A stretch of DNA of 64,000 bases from Sipunculus nudus (Eukaryota > Annelida > Sipuncula > Golfingiida > Sipunculidae), in the NCBI GenBank assembly GCA_026874595.1, contig CM049311.1, positions 62,271,453 to 62,335,452 of the forward strand, written 5' to 3'. Numbering within the stretch: the stretch's first letter is position 1; every line of letters begins with the position of its first letter. Below are positions 44,561 to 58,096 of this stretch, piece after piece. The position numbers and the translations under genes were made by a program. The notes below the pieces were generated by a model that did not search any database, was not told where the DNA came from, and saw nothing but the letters and a program-made list of their open reading frames with translations.

Positions 44561-45518
44561 AGCCCTAGGTGTGTTACTGAAAATTTGAATATGTGTTCAA
44601 TTATTTAAATTTTAATGTAGTGTTGATGCACTGCCTGGAGGAAAATTAAACATATCGATATCTGGAATCAGGAAATCTACAAATTTTTTTCCCGATATTA
44701 TGCTTTACTAAATATTCATATAAAAACCCAGAAAGCAAACAAAACAGTTATTCACATCACATATAAAACTGCAACTCCTTTTTGTAGTATATTTGTGTAT
44801 GCACGTGACTTCAAACTGACCTTAAGAAGAAAATATAGGAAAAATATCACAATTATCAAGACTCTGATATAAATAAATCCAGTTAAACATTTATCTTTAC
44901 CCAGATCTTCTAATTTGGTAAAATATCACATAATTTACTTGTATCACATATAAACAGTTCATAAATAATTTTAAAATGGAACTGATGTAGTAAAGAATAT
45001 AATAGTGCTGAAATCCATCCAACATGTAATAAAAAAAATGTTCTGAAATATCACAATATCTGTATCACATTTTTAAAAAACTTTATATAATGACTGTACA
45101 TAACGTCCATGTGATGATAACCACTAAAAACATGTTCAAGGAATTCATGTAGTAAATACGTAGGACAATGATAATTAATTGCCTGGTTTGAGCTGTAATG
45201 TGCAAAAAACAAAACAAAGTTACAGTGAATAAAGAAAAAAAGGAGTTAAATTCTCTTTAATGAATATCCATTTCTCCAGGGATAATATCTTTCATTTATT
45301 GTACATAAAATGTCGTAGTCGACACATCCTTGTTTGAGAGGTCTCCTGGTTTGAAAGAGTCCATTTTTAGTCCATAAATCCTACCTTTGTCTTTTTATCC
45401 ATCTGAAAAAACATTAAGAAATAAAAAAATAAAAGGCTTAATTTTGCTAATGTCAATTTGATATGTAACACTGAAAATAATATATATATATATATATAAA
45501 ATTATATATATATTATTT
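44561..45518. other. AT-rich DNA, nothing recognised
   Basis: No exon, RNA gene or shared repeat seen. Ends in a short (TA)n run (about 45479-45516) at the B2 5' flank. Confidence 0.45.
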
Positions 45519-48176
45519 TTAGCTCAGCTGACTATAAGTCATCTGAGCTATAGTCGTGGTCCATTGTCCGTCGTCCGTCCGTCTGTCCGTCCGTCCGTCC
45601 GTCCGTCCGTCCGTCCGTCCGTCCGTCCGTCCGTCCGTCCGTAGATGTGGCACGTTTTGAAACTGTAAGACCTAGGAATCCAAAATTCGGCATAATGTTA
45701 GATGTCCCCAAGATCTCCTACCAAGCCGAAAACTGGGTCTTTGCAACTTCGTTCCTTTGAGAAATTAAGGAAAAACCTCAATTTTTTATTAAAAACCTAT
45801 TTTCACACTTTAGGACTGCCTAATATCAAAACCACTCATCTGTTTTTCCTCATATTTACCATAAATATTCCTCTATATAGTTCCTATGTACATGCCAGAA
45901 ATTATGTCTGTATTATTTAATTCAAAAAAGTTCTGGGCCCTAACATAATGCATTTTGAAAAAAATAAGGAAAGATATTTGATCACTTAACACAAAAAATG
46001 TTAAAGCTGTGGACCTTTTTTTCCAGTAATATAACTTTAATTAATCAAAATTAAATTGTATACCCAAAATTAGATGAAAATCTTTTAAATTTTTTAAAAT
46101 ATTAATAAAAATAAAAAATTGGTACCTTAAATTTTGCCCAACTTTGACCATGGCACGTTTTTTTCCTGTAAGTACTTTGGATTTAATTTTCACAGCATGT
46201 TTTTGTCAGCATTTCAACTGTTAACACCAAAAATTTGAAACCAGTTGATCAAAAACTGTAGATTTTAATCAAGTTTTCAAGCACCTTGTAACATATTGTA
46301 TACATCAAGCTAGTGTTATGCAGTTTGCAAAAGCTCAGCTCCCCAGCTTCAGCTCTAAGTTCCTTAAATTCAGCATACAGTTAGATGTCTCCAAAATCCC
46401 CTACCATGCCAAGAATTTGGTCACTAGGACTTAATACCTTCGAGATATTAATTAAAAACTTCATTTTTCCATTAAAAACTCATTGTTACACTTCAAGACT
46501 GCCTAATATCAAAACAACTTATCTGACTTTAATCATAAACAATATACATATTTTTCATTCTCTATGCACATCCCAGAATGATGTCAGTATTGCGTAATTG
46601 TTTTAAGTTATGGGCCCAAACATAATGCACTTTGTAAAAAATCAAGAAATATATTTACTCCCTTAACAAGGGCATTGCTAGAGATTTTTTTGTCAGGGAT
46701 GTAACATTATTTAATCAAGATTCAATTGAATACCCAAAATTAGTTCTGAATTTTTCAAATTTTATAAGTTATTAGTATAAATATAAAATAAGTACCTTAA
46801 ATTTTGCCCAACTGTGACCATGGCACGTTTGTTTCCCGTGAGCACTGTTGATATAATTTTCATATCATGCACACATAAGGATTTCAGCTTTTTAGTTTAG
46901 AAAGCTGAAAGAAATTGGCCAAAAATTGTAGCTTTTATTAATGTTTTTTATGAGACCCTGTCAGACTTTGGCTCTCTCCAGCCCCTCTTGAGTCACCTGT
47001 ATGTTGACCTTGTTGACCTTTCATCAAATTATGCACGCTTGAGGCGAGGCATACAGGAATCCAGGCAGCTTATGGCCAGCCACAGTTGATCCAGGTGTCC
47101 AACCCAACTCATCTAGTAGTTTTAACCAACAACATAACAATAAACAACAAATTAATAAATTTTTATTGGTTTTTAATAACAAATTAAAGAAAAATAGAAA
47201 AGGAATTTGTTAGTTTATAATAACAGGAAATTAACTTGCAGTTACTGATGATATAAGAATCTTGTATCGATGGGTAGAATGTCACATATTCCAAATAACA
47301 CCATGCAGTCACCTATGGCATTTTTCAGTTCAATTTTAATGAAAAAGAAGTAAATCATATTATTCATTACTAATCATTAGGGATCATATGAAGGAAATTA
47401 ATGATAGACAAAGATGCAGTTGATAATATTAATCTAGATTCCTACTGTGTCTAGTGTGTACATTGATGTGAAATTAGTCCAAAATGAATATTTCACAGTT
47501 ATTTTTTAATATAAATAAAAGCCATAAAACCAGGTACTTTTGATCATTATTTAAATGTGTGAATTTTGTATATTCTGGATTCTCAACATCATTGTTTGGT
47601 GAAAATTGAATAAATACCAGACATGGTGCGAATACTTTGTAATTGTATTTAAATACGAATATGATTATGTACTCCATTATAAAATTTCTTGCATAAAGAA
47701 TGGGAATTCAGGTAAAAATGAAAGTATATGAATACTCGTGCAAATACTTTCAAAATGTATTCATGAATGCATTCATGAAAATATTCTTTAATATTATTTT
47801 AATAATCATATCAGTTATATTTCATTTTAAAAAATCATATGATTCTCTTATTATTTTTAATAAAAATTATATTTGGGACAATATTTGTAATTTTTTTTAA
47901 TAAATAGTTAAACTCTTATATTATATGTTCTGCTTATAAGTTATATGGCCAAGTCAAAATCTGTGTGACAATAGTACTCCAATTGTTAATAAAATAAATG
48001 AAATCAATCCTCTTCCCTGTCTCCAAAGGTACTATCAAAATCATTCATAAGCTAAACAACAACAACTCATAATACAGCTTATATTTATTACCACACAAAA
48101 CCAGCATGTGCCTCATTTCTAAATAATATTTTTTATCATAAATAACAGCTGAGCGTCGTGACCCATAGGTCCCTTG
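45519..48176 (+). mobile_element. Family B element B2 (uninterrupted)
   Basis: TTAGCTCAGCTGACTATAAG at the 5' end; AACAGCTGAGCGTCGTGACC then CATAGGTCCCTTG at the 3' end; 2658 bp. The 5' terminal GCTCAGCTG has its inverse CAGCTGAGC near the 3' end, followed by GACC/GGTC pairing. Two related internal halves start near 45650 and 46370. It supplies the empty-site reference for the H2 and E1 insertions in B1. No coding capacity. Confidence 0.85.
45585..45642. repeat. (TCCG)n microsatellite inside B2
   Basis: About 14 TCCG units, an expansion of the GTCCGT-rich stretch present in all B and E copies. Confidence 0.95.
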
Positions 48177-49223
48177 TTTATATATTAAAGTCCGTTCCAC
48201 CAACTGTGAAACACTTTTTTCGCAATTATTTTAAAAAGAATTGAGACAGAACAAAGATTTTTATTACAGAGTTTAATGAGAATGCGACCTAATTTTCTGA
48301 CAGGAAAAATGCTACATACTCAAGATGAATAGCCTGTAATGAACAAAAATCAAAATCCAGGAGAAACTCGCCGGCTGTTTACAACTTTTTGTACCTGGTC
48401 AACTGACAAGATTCGGCCTCGCACGTGCGTGATGTCATAAGCGGTGTTCCATTTTGCAGGATGTTCCTGTTTGGCGATGTGAGGTGGTCTAACATAGCCC
48501 CTGCTATAGCCTATCATATGGTTGTACATGAATCAGTGAATGATAAATGGCGCCTCTGCTCTCTCCCTTCGTTACACTATTTCAGAGTAATAGGAGATTC
48601 TTTTAAGTTTGAAAAAACCTGATACATTTACATCAACAATAAAGTTACTACAATAATCTCGGCGTAAAAGGTGTGGGTATTCATCACAAAACAACCATGT
48701 ATCACCTGAAAGTGTTTATAACAGTGACACCATTCAAAAGTGTTATTTCCAGCACCACCATGCACCCATAATTTAAATATCAATGGAAGATTACAATCCT
48801 TCTGACCTTATCAGTGATTACAAGCAGTGTTAATGTAAATTAATGGTTAGAACGGCAAAAATTGTGTACACGTGTATGCCCTATAGATTTTCTTCAAGCA
48901 CATCCCAACGCGCCACCACCTTTTTAAATGTATCACTGGCGACTCTCTGAGCAGAGGTCACACAGTCCATTCAATCCAATGTCAATTTCAAGCTCCACAG
49001 GGGTTAAAAATTTTAAGTTCAGTGAACTCTTGTATTGGTTCATAACAAATCCTTGGTGACAGTCATTTGAATACATTTCCTTTCCTGGCCAAGTTTACAT
49101 AAATGCCTCTGTCACAAGCACAATATTTGATTAACCTTGCTAGTTTTTTATTTTGGTATAATTATACATGGGAAAGGAAAAGGTCTGTTTCCATGTGCGT
49201 GTATGTTTGTATATATGCGTGAA
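48177..49223. other. Unassigned DNA
   Basis: The 65-codon frame at 48425-48622 has no recognisable domain. No clear repeat match in the window. Confidence 0.4.
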
Positions 49224-49330
49224 ATGGGATCGTCTATATCGCACTGCAAGGAAGCCTGGAACCGTCAGCAGTTAGGAGAATATTCTGACCAGTTCATTAT
49301 AAGTGGGGGTGGCAAGAAGCCAGTATATGG
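49224..49330 (+). CDS. Candidate first coding exon with N-myristoylation-type start
   Basis: ATG at 49224 in a good context (A at -3, G at +4) opens MGSSISHCKEAWNRQQLGEY, continues SDQFIISGGGKKPVY and meets a strong donor GG|GTAAGC (phase 2). MGSSIS fits the MGxxxS signal for N-terminal myristoylation, with Cys8 as a possible palmitoylation site. The frame is open upstream to 49137. I do not recognise the protein and find no matching next exon; it may be chance. Confidence 0.3.
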
Positions 49331-50018
49331 GTAAGCCACTGCAAGTGTCCCAAGGACCTTTTAGTATGTCCTCAACCTTTAATTCCAACAGCATTCAACC
49401 CAGCTTTGATGATTTTCTATTCTCAAGTCAATAAGCTGGATAAATCCTTCACGATGATATGTAATTTTTGTATGTGGAAAAATTATTTGTTCATCTGATA
49501 AGGCAAAGAATAATAAGGAAAACAGTGATTTTACTTATTTACTGGGTGTCCCCATTCGAGGTTATGTTTTACATGTGAGCTACAGGTAGATATTCAGTTT
49601 TACTGACCATTTATTTCTAGATATAATAATTAAAGTAACCCATCAGTGTACTTAACAGAATTAGTAATATAGTATAATTAGAATAATATAACCTTGCCAT
49701 TGGCATATTATGTGAAAAAATGTAAAAAAATACATATTTTTTTTATGATATCCAATGTTTTCTTGTGAAATTGGAAATTTATATTCCTATAAAGGAATAT
49801 AATATATATTCCTGAAAGGAAAATTAGTAACATTTCCATAAAACAATAGGTGAAGATGCGTCAACCCAATTTCATACATAGGCACAAAGACAGGAAAAAT
49901 ATTGGCAATGTATAAACAAATGATCGAGCCTCATAGGACAATGTTTCTGCTTGGCTAGAACAGTCCAATATTTGAAAAAGGGGTTAGACACATTGATATA
50001 TTATAAAAGTACTAGTTT
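49331..50018. other. AT-rich DNA, nothing recognised
   Basis: No supported feature between the candidate exon and E2. Confidence 0.4.
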
Positions 50019-52483
50019 TTAGCTCAGCTGACTTTCAGTCATGCTGGGCTATAGCGATGGGTCTTTGTCCGGCGTCCTTCCGTCTGTCCGTCCGGCCGTC
50101 TGGCCGGCCGTCCGGCCGGCCGTCCGGCTGGCCGTCCGTCCGTTAGCAGGGCACAAATCGTAACCGTAGGGGCTAGGGCCATGAACCCTATGCAGTCTTA
50201 GAGGTTATAAAAAGATCTCCTTGCAAACCTGAAATTAGGTCACTGCGACCTATATTCTCGAAGTTATGGGGTGTGTTTGCACCCCCCAGAAATAACTCTT
50301 TGAGACAAAATTTTCATCCCAAACCTTCCATCTTTCACATACAGCTCACCTACCAACAGGGGAAGAACCATAATTTTTTTTAGGTCAAAAGGTCAAAGGT
50401 CAAGGTCACAGGAGCCTCTTCTTTGAAAAGCCTGTGGATGCATTTTAAGCCAACCCTTTCATCCCAATTCTTTGATCTTTCACATATAGCTCACCTACTA
50501 AGTTGGAGAAGAATCCTATAGATTTTGAGGTCACAAGGTCAAAGGTCACAGTCACAGGATCCACTTCTTTGAAAAGGTAGTGGACACATTTCAAGCTAGA
50601 CTTTTCATTCCAAACCTTCCAGCACTGATATCGCCTCTCTGCCAACAGGGGAAAAGGCCTGTTGATTTTGAGGTCAAAGGTCAAGTTTACAGCACCCACT
50701 TCTTGTGTGGAGTCATTTTCAGGCAAACTTTTCAATCTGTACCTTCCATCTGTCATATATGGCTTACCTACCAATAAGGGAAAAAGCCTATTGATGTTGA
50801 GGTCAAAAAGTCAAAGGTCAAGGTCACAATATTTAATTGTTCTAAATGCTTGTGAGCATATTTCAAGTGTAACTGTTCAACCCAAACCTTCAGTCTTTCA
50901 CATATGTCACATCTATGCATCACTCAGTTTGACTCAAACTTCATATTTATGGGTCTTTTTGCTTGAATAAATAACTTATTGATTTTGGGGTCAGCTGGTC
51001 AGCAGGTTAAAGGTTGCAGGTCAAAGTTATTCACCCATTGGTTGCCAAGTAATTACACCAGATTTAAGTGGTCAGTAGTTACCCATCATTTAGAAAGAAT
51101 CCAGTTGATATATGGGCAAAAGGCCAAGGTCATAGGTCAGGGATGTTCACAATTACTTATTTTATAGACCATCTCTATTTTTCTTGTATATATAACCATC
51201 CCACTCCAGCTGGTACATATTCCTGTGTGGCTGTAATTGTGAGTGACACTGGTGACATATGACTCCCTTTTGTATCAGCCTATTAAGTGATAAGGCTCAG
51301 TGATAAGTAACTCGTTACTTCATAACAAAAACACTGTTGTCAGAATGCTTCAGCCAGGCATTAAGACTATGAGAGTATAGTATTAAGGTTTAGCTACTGA
51401 TTTATAAGATGATGGGAACATTTTGCAGTTTATTTTATGGAATCCTAGCAATAAACTTAGTTTCCTAGATATCTGAATATTTTAACATATATCACCACAT
51501 ATAAAAGCAAGTGTTTGTTCTCATAATATGTGGATGTGTACCTTGATTTAGGATGGCTTTTTGTTTTATCTCGAGACTCTTATTCATGCTTTCTGCATTT
51601 CTTTTCTTTCAGGTTTGGCAGTTTACCAACCCTGCTGACCCCATTGAAAAGCAGAGTGATAATAAAAATATTGGACTTACACTTTTTACAATTGCATATC
51701 TATAAATCTGATATGAGGGCCTGGACATGCCTTTTGAATTATTTTGGGCATTTATTACTGGATAATTTGCCCCAAGTTTGGTCTCTTATTGGAGAATGTG
51801 GGATATCAAATGTCATACTTGTCAGAAATCCATTATGTCAGCCAGTTAGCCACCTTAGAAATTCTTTCTTCAGGGCAGTTTCAGTAATTTTTCTTTAATG
51901 TTTGGTCCGATTTAGAGAATGTTTGTTGTGTGATTTCAGACTTGTCAGAAGTCCAATATGGCCACCAGGCAACCATCTTTTAATTCCTTTTGATCATAGT
52001 ATCTCAAGAACAGTTAAAGTGAATGCAGTTGGATGTATATTTATGTAATCTTGTAAAGGATTGGGTCAAATATTTCTGAATAAATATTACCATCATTTAT
52101 AAAAGTGCAGTACAGTTGGCTTGTATTGAATAAAAATTCATACAGAAGCACATGTTTCTCAATAATTCTTGCATGTATTTCCTTGATTTTTGCTATATAT
52201 TTTGATCTTATATTTGCCCTTTGTGGTGTTCCTTTTGAGACTGACAGGTTTCAAGCAAGCTGTTGGAATAGTTCCTGATAGCTTAACAATCATGCATTTT
52301 CCTTAGACCATCAATTCACTGTGTTTTAACCAGACATAGGTGATAGATATTTCTGTTGTCATAGAAAATTTTCAACAAATTGGCAAATTGGTTCTTCAAA
52401 ATTTGACTGGAAGTTATGAATCTCAGTCCATGATGTCACAGGTCATGCTTGGCAGCTGAGCGTCATGACCCATGGGTCACTTG
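50019..52483 (+). mobile_element. Family E element E2
   Basis: TTAGCTCAGCTGACTTTC at the 5' end; GGCAGCTGAGCG at the 3' end followed by the perfect 14-bp palindrome TGACCCATGGGTCA (inside 52465-52480) and CTTG. Nearly identical to E1 over its full length. Contains a CCGG/GGCC-rich stretch (about 50088-50143), AGGTCA runs (50390-50408) and no transposase. Similarity stops at the element ends, so this is transposition and not segmental duplication. Confidence 0.88.
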
Positions 52484-54099
52484 TTTTTAACTTTGTTGAT
52501 AAACAAATGAAGCATTTATCATAAAATCACAATTTATTTCCTGACTTCAATACAATGACTTAATTGGACGGTACCTTTTTTTCATTTTCTTACTTTGCAA
52601 TCCTTGCTTTGTTGCCCATAGTTTGTGGTGCCAAGGAGCCATAATGCCTACATCGCCTCCAATGACAGGGTTCTGCCTTCATGTATTACAAGTTGACAAA
52701 ATGTATAAACCATCTTAAAACAGGATTCCCAGCAGTGCAAAACACTTTGGTTTTAAGTGGATTTACCTCAGGCTCTGGTAACAATGATGAATAATGTTCT
52801 TAAGACAGATATGATATGTGGGTAAAAATAAATAAATTGCGTCAATTTTGGATAATTATGCCTTTTATTTCGGGTGTATACTTATAATGACAGGTTGGAC
52901 CACAGGCTGCATGAATGAAACTGCCATATTCAGTGGCTTTAATCATCATTGTGGCACATGCATGAAGTAATATATACACATTAAATAAAATTATGAAATC
53001 TTTACAATGTTAATTTATTAGTTTCATGGTTGGATGGCATAATTTTGGACCAGAATAAACTGGATTTAATTTGGGATGCGCCAGCAGACTGAAGCAGTTA
53101 TATATGCATATGGCCAGCAGTATGGGACCCTCAGGACTAGTCAGGAGTGATTGGACAGGTTCGCCAGGTCAATTTTCAATGGCTTAAATCTAATGTTCTA
53201 ATCGGAATTTCTACATGTGTTTTTTTGCATATTATTAATATCATATTAACAAAAACCCTGCGTAATAGACCAAAAGACCTTTGCTCAGTTACTTACCAGT
53301 TAAATTTGCTTTCAAATTCAGACCTCAACTTGGCAGGGGCATATCTCGCATCCACAATGTTTGTTTACCATTCATGGACCTGGATTAGATGAACTTGGTG
53401 GTCATTGGTCGAACAGGAATCCTATAATTAGCATATATGATTTATGAATGATCGAAAGTACATGCTAGGTATGGCCAGCCAGGCAGCCCTGGTCACAGGT
53501 TTTGCTCACAGCCTGGGTCCAGCACGCAAAAAGTGCCTCTGGCGGCTTCTGATATACCTTATAACACCATTATGTTAATAGCACTGCTTATTATTAAAAC
53601 ACTGATTTTGAAAAACAAGTCAGTCATACAGAACTATCAGTGTCGGATTGAAAAGGTAAACCATAATTAAAAACAGAAACAACTTTTAAAAACACTGCAA
53701 GAATAAACAAAAATAAACTGAGATTTTTTAAAATCTTTTAAAATGCTGCAAAGTGAGTACCTGTTGGCCATATTATATATACCCAACCCCATTGAGAAGG
53801 ACTCAGGAGAAAATGAGGTCAGAGGTCACTGCACTTTGGAGACCTGTACATTAGTGACTTGCATAATCCTATGGATTTACATGAAACTCAATATACATAT
53901 TAACCAATAGACTCTCTCACCTGAATTACATTCTCATCAACATTCACGCATATTTAATGACATCAGAGGTCACCAGATACACAACAGGCTTATAATGCAC
54001 ATTTGCGGTGCTCTTGTTGAATATATATATATTTGGGTTATGTTTGAAAAATTAATTTTTGCTTACTTGTCAACACTTTATTTTTATCATCATTTTACA
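52484..54099. other. Unassigned DNA
   Basis: No supported exon, RNA gene or repeat shared in the window. Confidence 0.4.
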
Positions 54100-56130
54100 A
54101 ACATGATCATCTATTTAAGGACATAATCATCTATTTACAGGCATTATCATTTACTGTATCTGCCAAAACAAAGTTTTGTACATACTATGTTTTGACCAGG
54201 TTCCGCCGCCGCCGCGTTCGTTTCAGGAGAACTCCTCTGAGACTACTTGACAGATTTTTCCGAAACTTACACCAATAATCAGGTCACATATGAACTGGTG
54301 CCTAACCAATTGGCTTTGACCTCTGACCTTTCCTCTCTGCCCAGCGCACATTTGTGCATCTGTTTCCACACAAACCCACATACTTTGGGAACTGTTTGAC
54401 CGATCAGGAAAAAATTTGTGTATAAATGTAGCCTTGGGTAGCTTTAACACATACACAAAAAAATGGTGGGGCTAACTGCAACCATGTTTGCACAGTGTCC
54501 ATCTGTTTGTCTGCCTTGGGTTAAAATCACTCATATCTCTGCAGTGGTTTTACTAATTCACCTGAAATTTGGCATGCATATACATCCTGGATAGCTATCT
54601 GATTTTATGACAGGTGGCCCCACCTATCTGCTAGTTTATGCTGCAGACTTCCATGTTTATATCTCCGGACTGGTTTGACGTATCTTCCTGAAAATTTGCA
54701 TGTCTATAGATCTCTCATAGCTCTTTATCATACGAGAAACTGGTGGCGCCACCTGCAACCATTTTTGCATAGCGTCCGTCTGTTTGTCTGCTGTGGGATA
54801 AAATCACTCATATCTCGGCAGTGGTCTGACATATCTGCCTAAAATTTTGCAGGTTTATACATCCTGGATTGCTATCTAATTTTATGACAGAAGGCCCCAC
54901 CTACCAGCTAGTTTACGCTGCAGACATCCAAGCTCATATCTCGGGAACTGTTTGACCGATTGGGCCAAAAATTTGCATGTGTGTTGATCTCACATAGCAA
55001 GCTCTTTATCATACACAAAACTTGTGGTGCCACCTGCAACCATTTTTGCACAACATACGTCTGTTTGTCTGCTGTGGGATAAAATCACTCATTTCTCGGC
55101 AGTGGTTTGACATATCTGACAAAATTTTGCAGATTTATACATCATGGACAGCTTTCTTGATTTTATGACAGGTGGTGCCACCTACATTATAGTTTACGCT
55201 GCAGACATCCAAGCTCATATCTCGGGAACCATTTGACTGATTGGGCCAAAATATGTATATATCTTACATAGCCCTTTCTCATACACAAAACTTGAAGGGC
55301 CACCTGCATCCATTTTTGCACAATGTCTGTCTGTTTGTCTGCCATGGGCTAAAATCACTCATATCTCAGTAACGGTTTGACTTATCTGCCTAAAATTTTG
55401 CATTTATACATCTTGGATAGCTTTCTTGATTTTTTTTTGGCAGGTGGCGCCACCTGCATTTATGTTAACCCTGCAGACATTCAGGCTTATATCTCAGGAC
55501 CGGTTGGACATATCCCCCTGAAATTTGCATGTGTATAGTAGATCTTACATAGCTTTTAATCATATACAAAATTGGTGGCGCCACCTGCTACCATTTTTGC
55601 ACAAGTTCTTCTGTTTGTCTATGGTGGGATAAAATCATTCATATACATGTAGCGGTTTGACTTATCTGCCTTAAATTTTGCATATGTATACAACTTAGAC
55701 AGCTTTCTGGATTTTGTGGTGGGTGGCGCAACCTACTTACACATTTTGTGACAGACTTCCATGCTAATATGCAACACACCTCACTCTTTTTCCCATTGCT
55801 GCTCAATCCATTCCTAACTTTACCCCTTCCACTCGCTTGTCGACTGCTTGTATTCTAGTTTACAGACATTTTCATCTATTAACAGACATTACCATCTTTT
55901 TACTGACATTACCATCTATTTACAGACATAATCATCTATTTACGGACATTATCATCTATTTAAAGATATTATCATCTATGTGCGGACATTATCACCTAAT
56001 TAATGACATATTATCTTTTACGGACATGATCATCTTTATACAGAGCTATCATCTATTTATTGACATTATCATCTGACATCTGTTAACAGACATTTTCATC
56101 TATACACAGACATTATCAGATATACATAAG
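54100..56130. repeat. ~20-bp minisatellite split by H6
   Basis: Imperfect units of ACAGACATTATCATCTATTT lie on both sides of H6: 54100-54153 and 55859-56130. About 15 recognisable units are visible, the right part being longer. Confidence 0.85.
54154..55858 (+). mobile_element. Family H element H6, inserted in a minisatellite
   Basis: 5' end CTGTATCTGCC (first T mutated) with TTTTGTACATAC as pairing arm; 3' end CTTGTCGACTGCTTG then TATTCTAG. The flanks ATCATTTA and TTTACAGAC join into a normal minisatellite unit. Core palindromes alternate as in H4/H5, several mutated (GGTGGCCCCACC, GGTGGTGCCACC). Confidence 0.85.
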
Positions 56131-57044
56131 AGAATAAAAATCTTCTCATTTTTTTTGGTCACACTAAATTGACTGAAGTACATGTATATCAATCCTGTTT
56201 TCCATTGTTACACTCAAGTTGTCCTCCCTCCAGGTGTTAACATCTCACACAGAAACCCAACCCTGGCAGAAACCAGAGCCTTGTTTGTAATCATCCATAA
56301 CGTTCCTCCCTTGACCCACCTATTGTTGTTCACATATCATAATCACAGAAACCAAGTGATTAGTGATTGATAATACTAGATTACTTCATTTCATTGTGTA
56401 AAATTTGCAATACTCACATGGCAGTTAGGTATATATTGGCGAGGGTTTTAATTTTGCTACACTTGTGAATGAGAAATAATCGCGAATATGAAATCCTCAG
56501 GAATAAGATGCCCAATAAACTAAGTTGACCTCTGAAAGCAACCATATTAGCAACCTTTTCTGTGCCTGCATGGTTTCGAAACTTGCCCATGCATTAGCCC
56601 TACTCACAGGCTGTGATACATATCGACTGTGACACAAGTCATAATTTAATGACTAAACCAGTAATTAGTAAGGTTTTGTAGGTATTTTTATTCTAAATTT
56701 ATTTCAATACAGATCCTGCTGAAATTAGACTTTACAGGTTTTGGTGCAATTGCGAAATTGAAACCCACATGAAACCTTCCAAATGAAAAAAAAATTGCAA
56801 AATTTCAGGCTCGCGAATAAAAGCCAACCACAGTATATGACTTTAACAGGAGCCTGTAAACCTTATCTGCTTCCGTTCATTATTTTAGTGCCTCTTCACT
56901 CATCAGTTTGTAGTCTGTTATTTACTTCTGTTTTCTAGTCAGGCAATGTTGTTATTCTGGTAACTCTTCATTTAATTGGTTCATAAGGTCCAACAGCGAC
57001 CTCTTATTGGTTATTTTTCTTTTAGGTTCTTAAAGCGCCACCTG
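56131..57044. other. Unassigned DNA
   Basis: Nothing supported. The frame at 56182-56370 is not recognisable. Confidence 0.4.
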
Positions 57045-57290
57045 TAGTCGGGTATATAAGTGTTTGAATGTCAGACCCCACTTTAGCATTTGAACAGGAG
57101 GACAGCACATCCTTCATTTATATACATTGTACTTCTGTGTGCTACTTTCAGAAATAAAGCCATGCATGTCTACTGTCCAAGGTGTTATTCCTCCACACTT
57201 GTGTGTCTCATGTTCCTCATGAGCCCCATCACACTTAGTAGCAGAGCATGGTTTTTGCTCCACTCTGAGTTATGAAGCCAGATAGGCCAT
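57045..57290 (+). mobile_element. LTR-like fragment 1
   Basis: TATATAAG at 57053-57060, GAGGACAGCACATCC, then AATAAA at 57153-57158 and a T-rich downstream part. The order (TATA, start region, poly(A) signal 100 bp on) is that of a retroviral-type LTR R region. A diverged second copy lies at 57880-58030. No internal gag/pol sequence. Confidence 0.4.
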
Positions 57291-57415
57291 GGCGCCATGT
57301 TATTAGTAATAATGCCCAGTTAGGCCATGGGGCCAAGATATGAATAAATGAAATTAGTCATGTAACTCTGATACTCTTTATATTTCTTGCCATGTCACAT
57401 GTACCAAATAGTTGT

Positions 57416-57864
57416 TTTATTATCTCCTTGCAACAAAGTTGCAAAGGTGATATAGTAAAGCCTCTGTCCGTCTGTCTATCTGTCCATCCGGAATTGGCTT
57501 GTGGATCAATTTCAAGCCAAACCATTTGACCAAAACCTTTCATTTTGAACATATGGCTCATCCACCTAAAGATGAAGAATCCTAAATATTTTGAGGTCAC
57601 TGGGTCAAAGGGCAGGGCCACAGGGCCCACTTCTTGAAAAAGCTTGTGGACCCATTAAAGACGAAACCTTTTGACCAACACCTGTCAGTGTCATCTTGCT
57701 CATATGGCGCACCCACCAATGGATGAAGAACCCTATTTAGTTTGAGGTCACAAGAGCAAAGGTCAAGGCCAGATAGCTGCCCACCTCATTTTCACTCCGT
57801 GTAATACGCCCATTCTAATTATGCCCCTTGTGGGTGGATGAACCTCTTTGCAGTGCCCTTGTTG
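57416..57864 (+). mobile_element. Family D element
   Basis: Starts TTATCTCCTTGCAACAAAG, has a CTGTCCGTCTG stretch and two GGTCA-bearing modules ('gatgaagaatcctaaatattttgaggtcactgggtcaaagg' type), and ends CTCTTTGCAGTGCCCTTG. The 5' TGCAAAG has an inverted CTTTGCA near the 3' end. The ...CCCTTG terminus is shared with families B and E. Non-coding. Confidence 0.6.
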
Positions 57865-57879
57865 TACAGGAATAATTGC

Positions 57880-58030
57880 ACTATAAAATAAGACTGGTAT
57901 TCAAACTTTGAGGACAGCACCTCCCTCAATTGTGCTTCTGTATGCTCCTTTCATGAAATAAAGCCATGCACCTCTGTCACTGTCCCGGGTCATATATTCC
58001 AAACTTGTTTCTCATGTGCCCAATGGGCCT
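57880..58030 (+). mobile_element. LTR-like fragment 2
   Basis: TATAAAA at 57882-57888, GAGGACAGCACCTCC, then AATAAA at 57957-57962 and the shared AAGCCATGCA. A diverged copy of 57045-57290. Confidence 0.4.
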
Positions 58031-58034
58031 CATC

Positions 58035-58038
<4 letters not shown>

Positions 58039-58094
<56 letters not shown>
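58039..58094. repeat. (TA)n microsatellite
   Basis: About 27 TA units. Confidence 0.95.
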
Positions 58095-58096
<2 letters not shown>

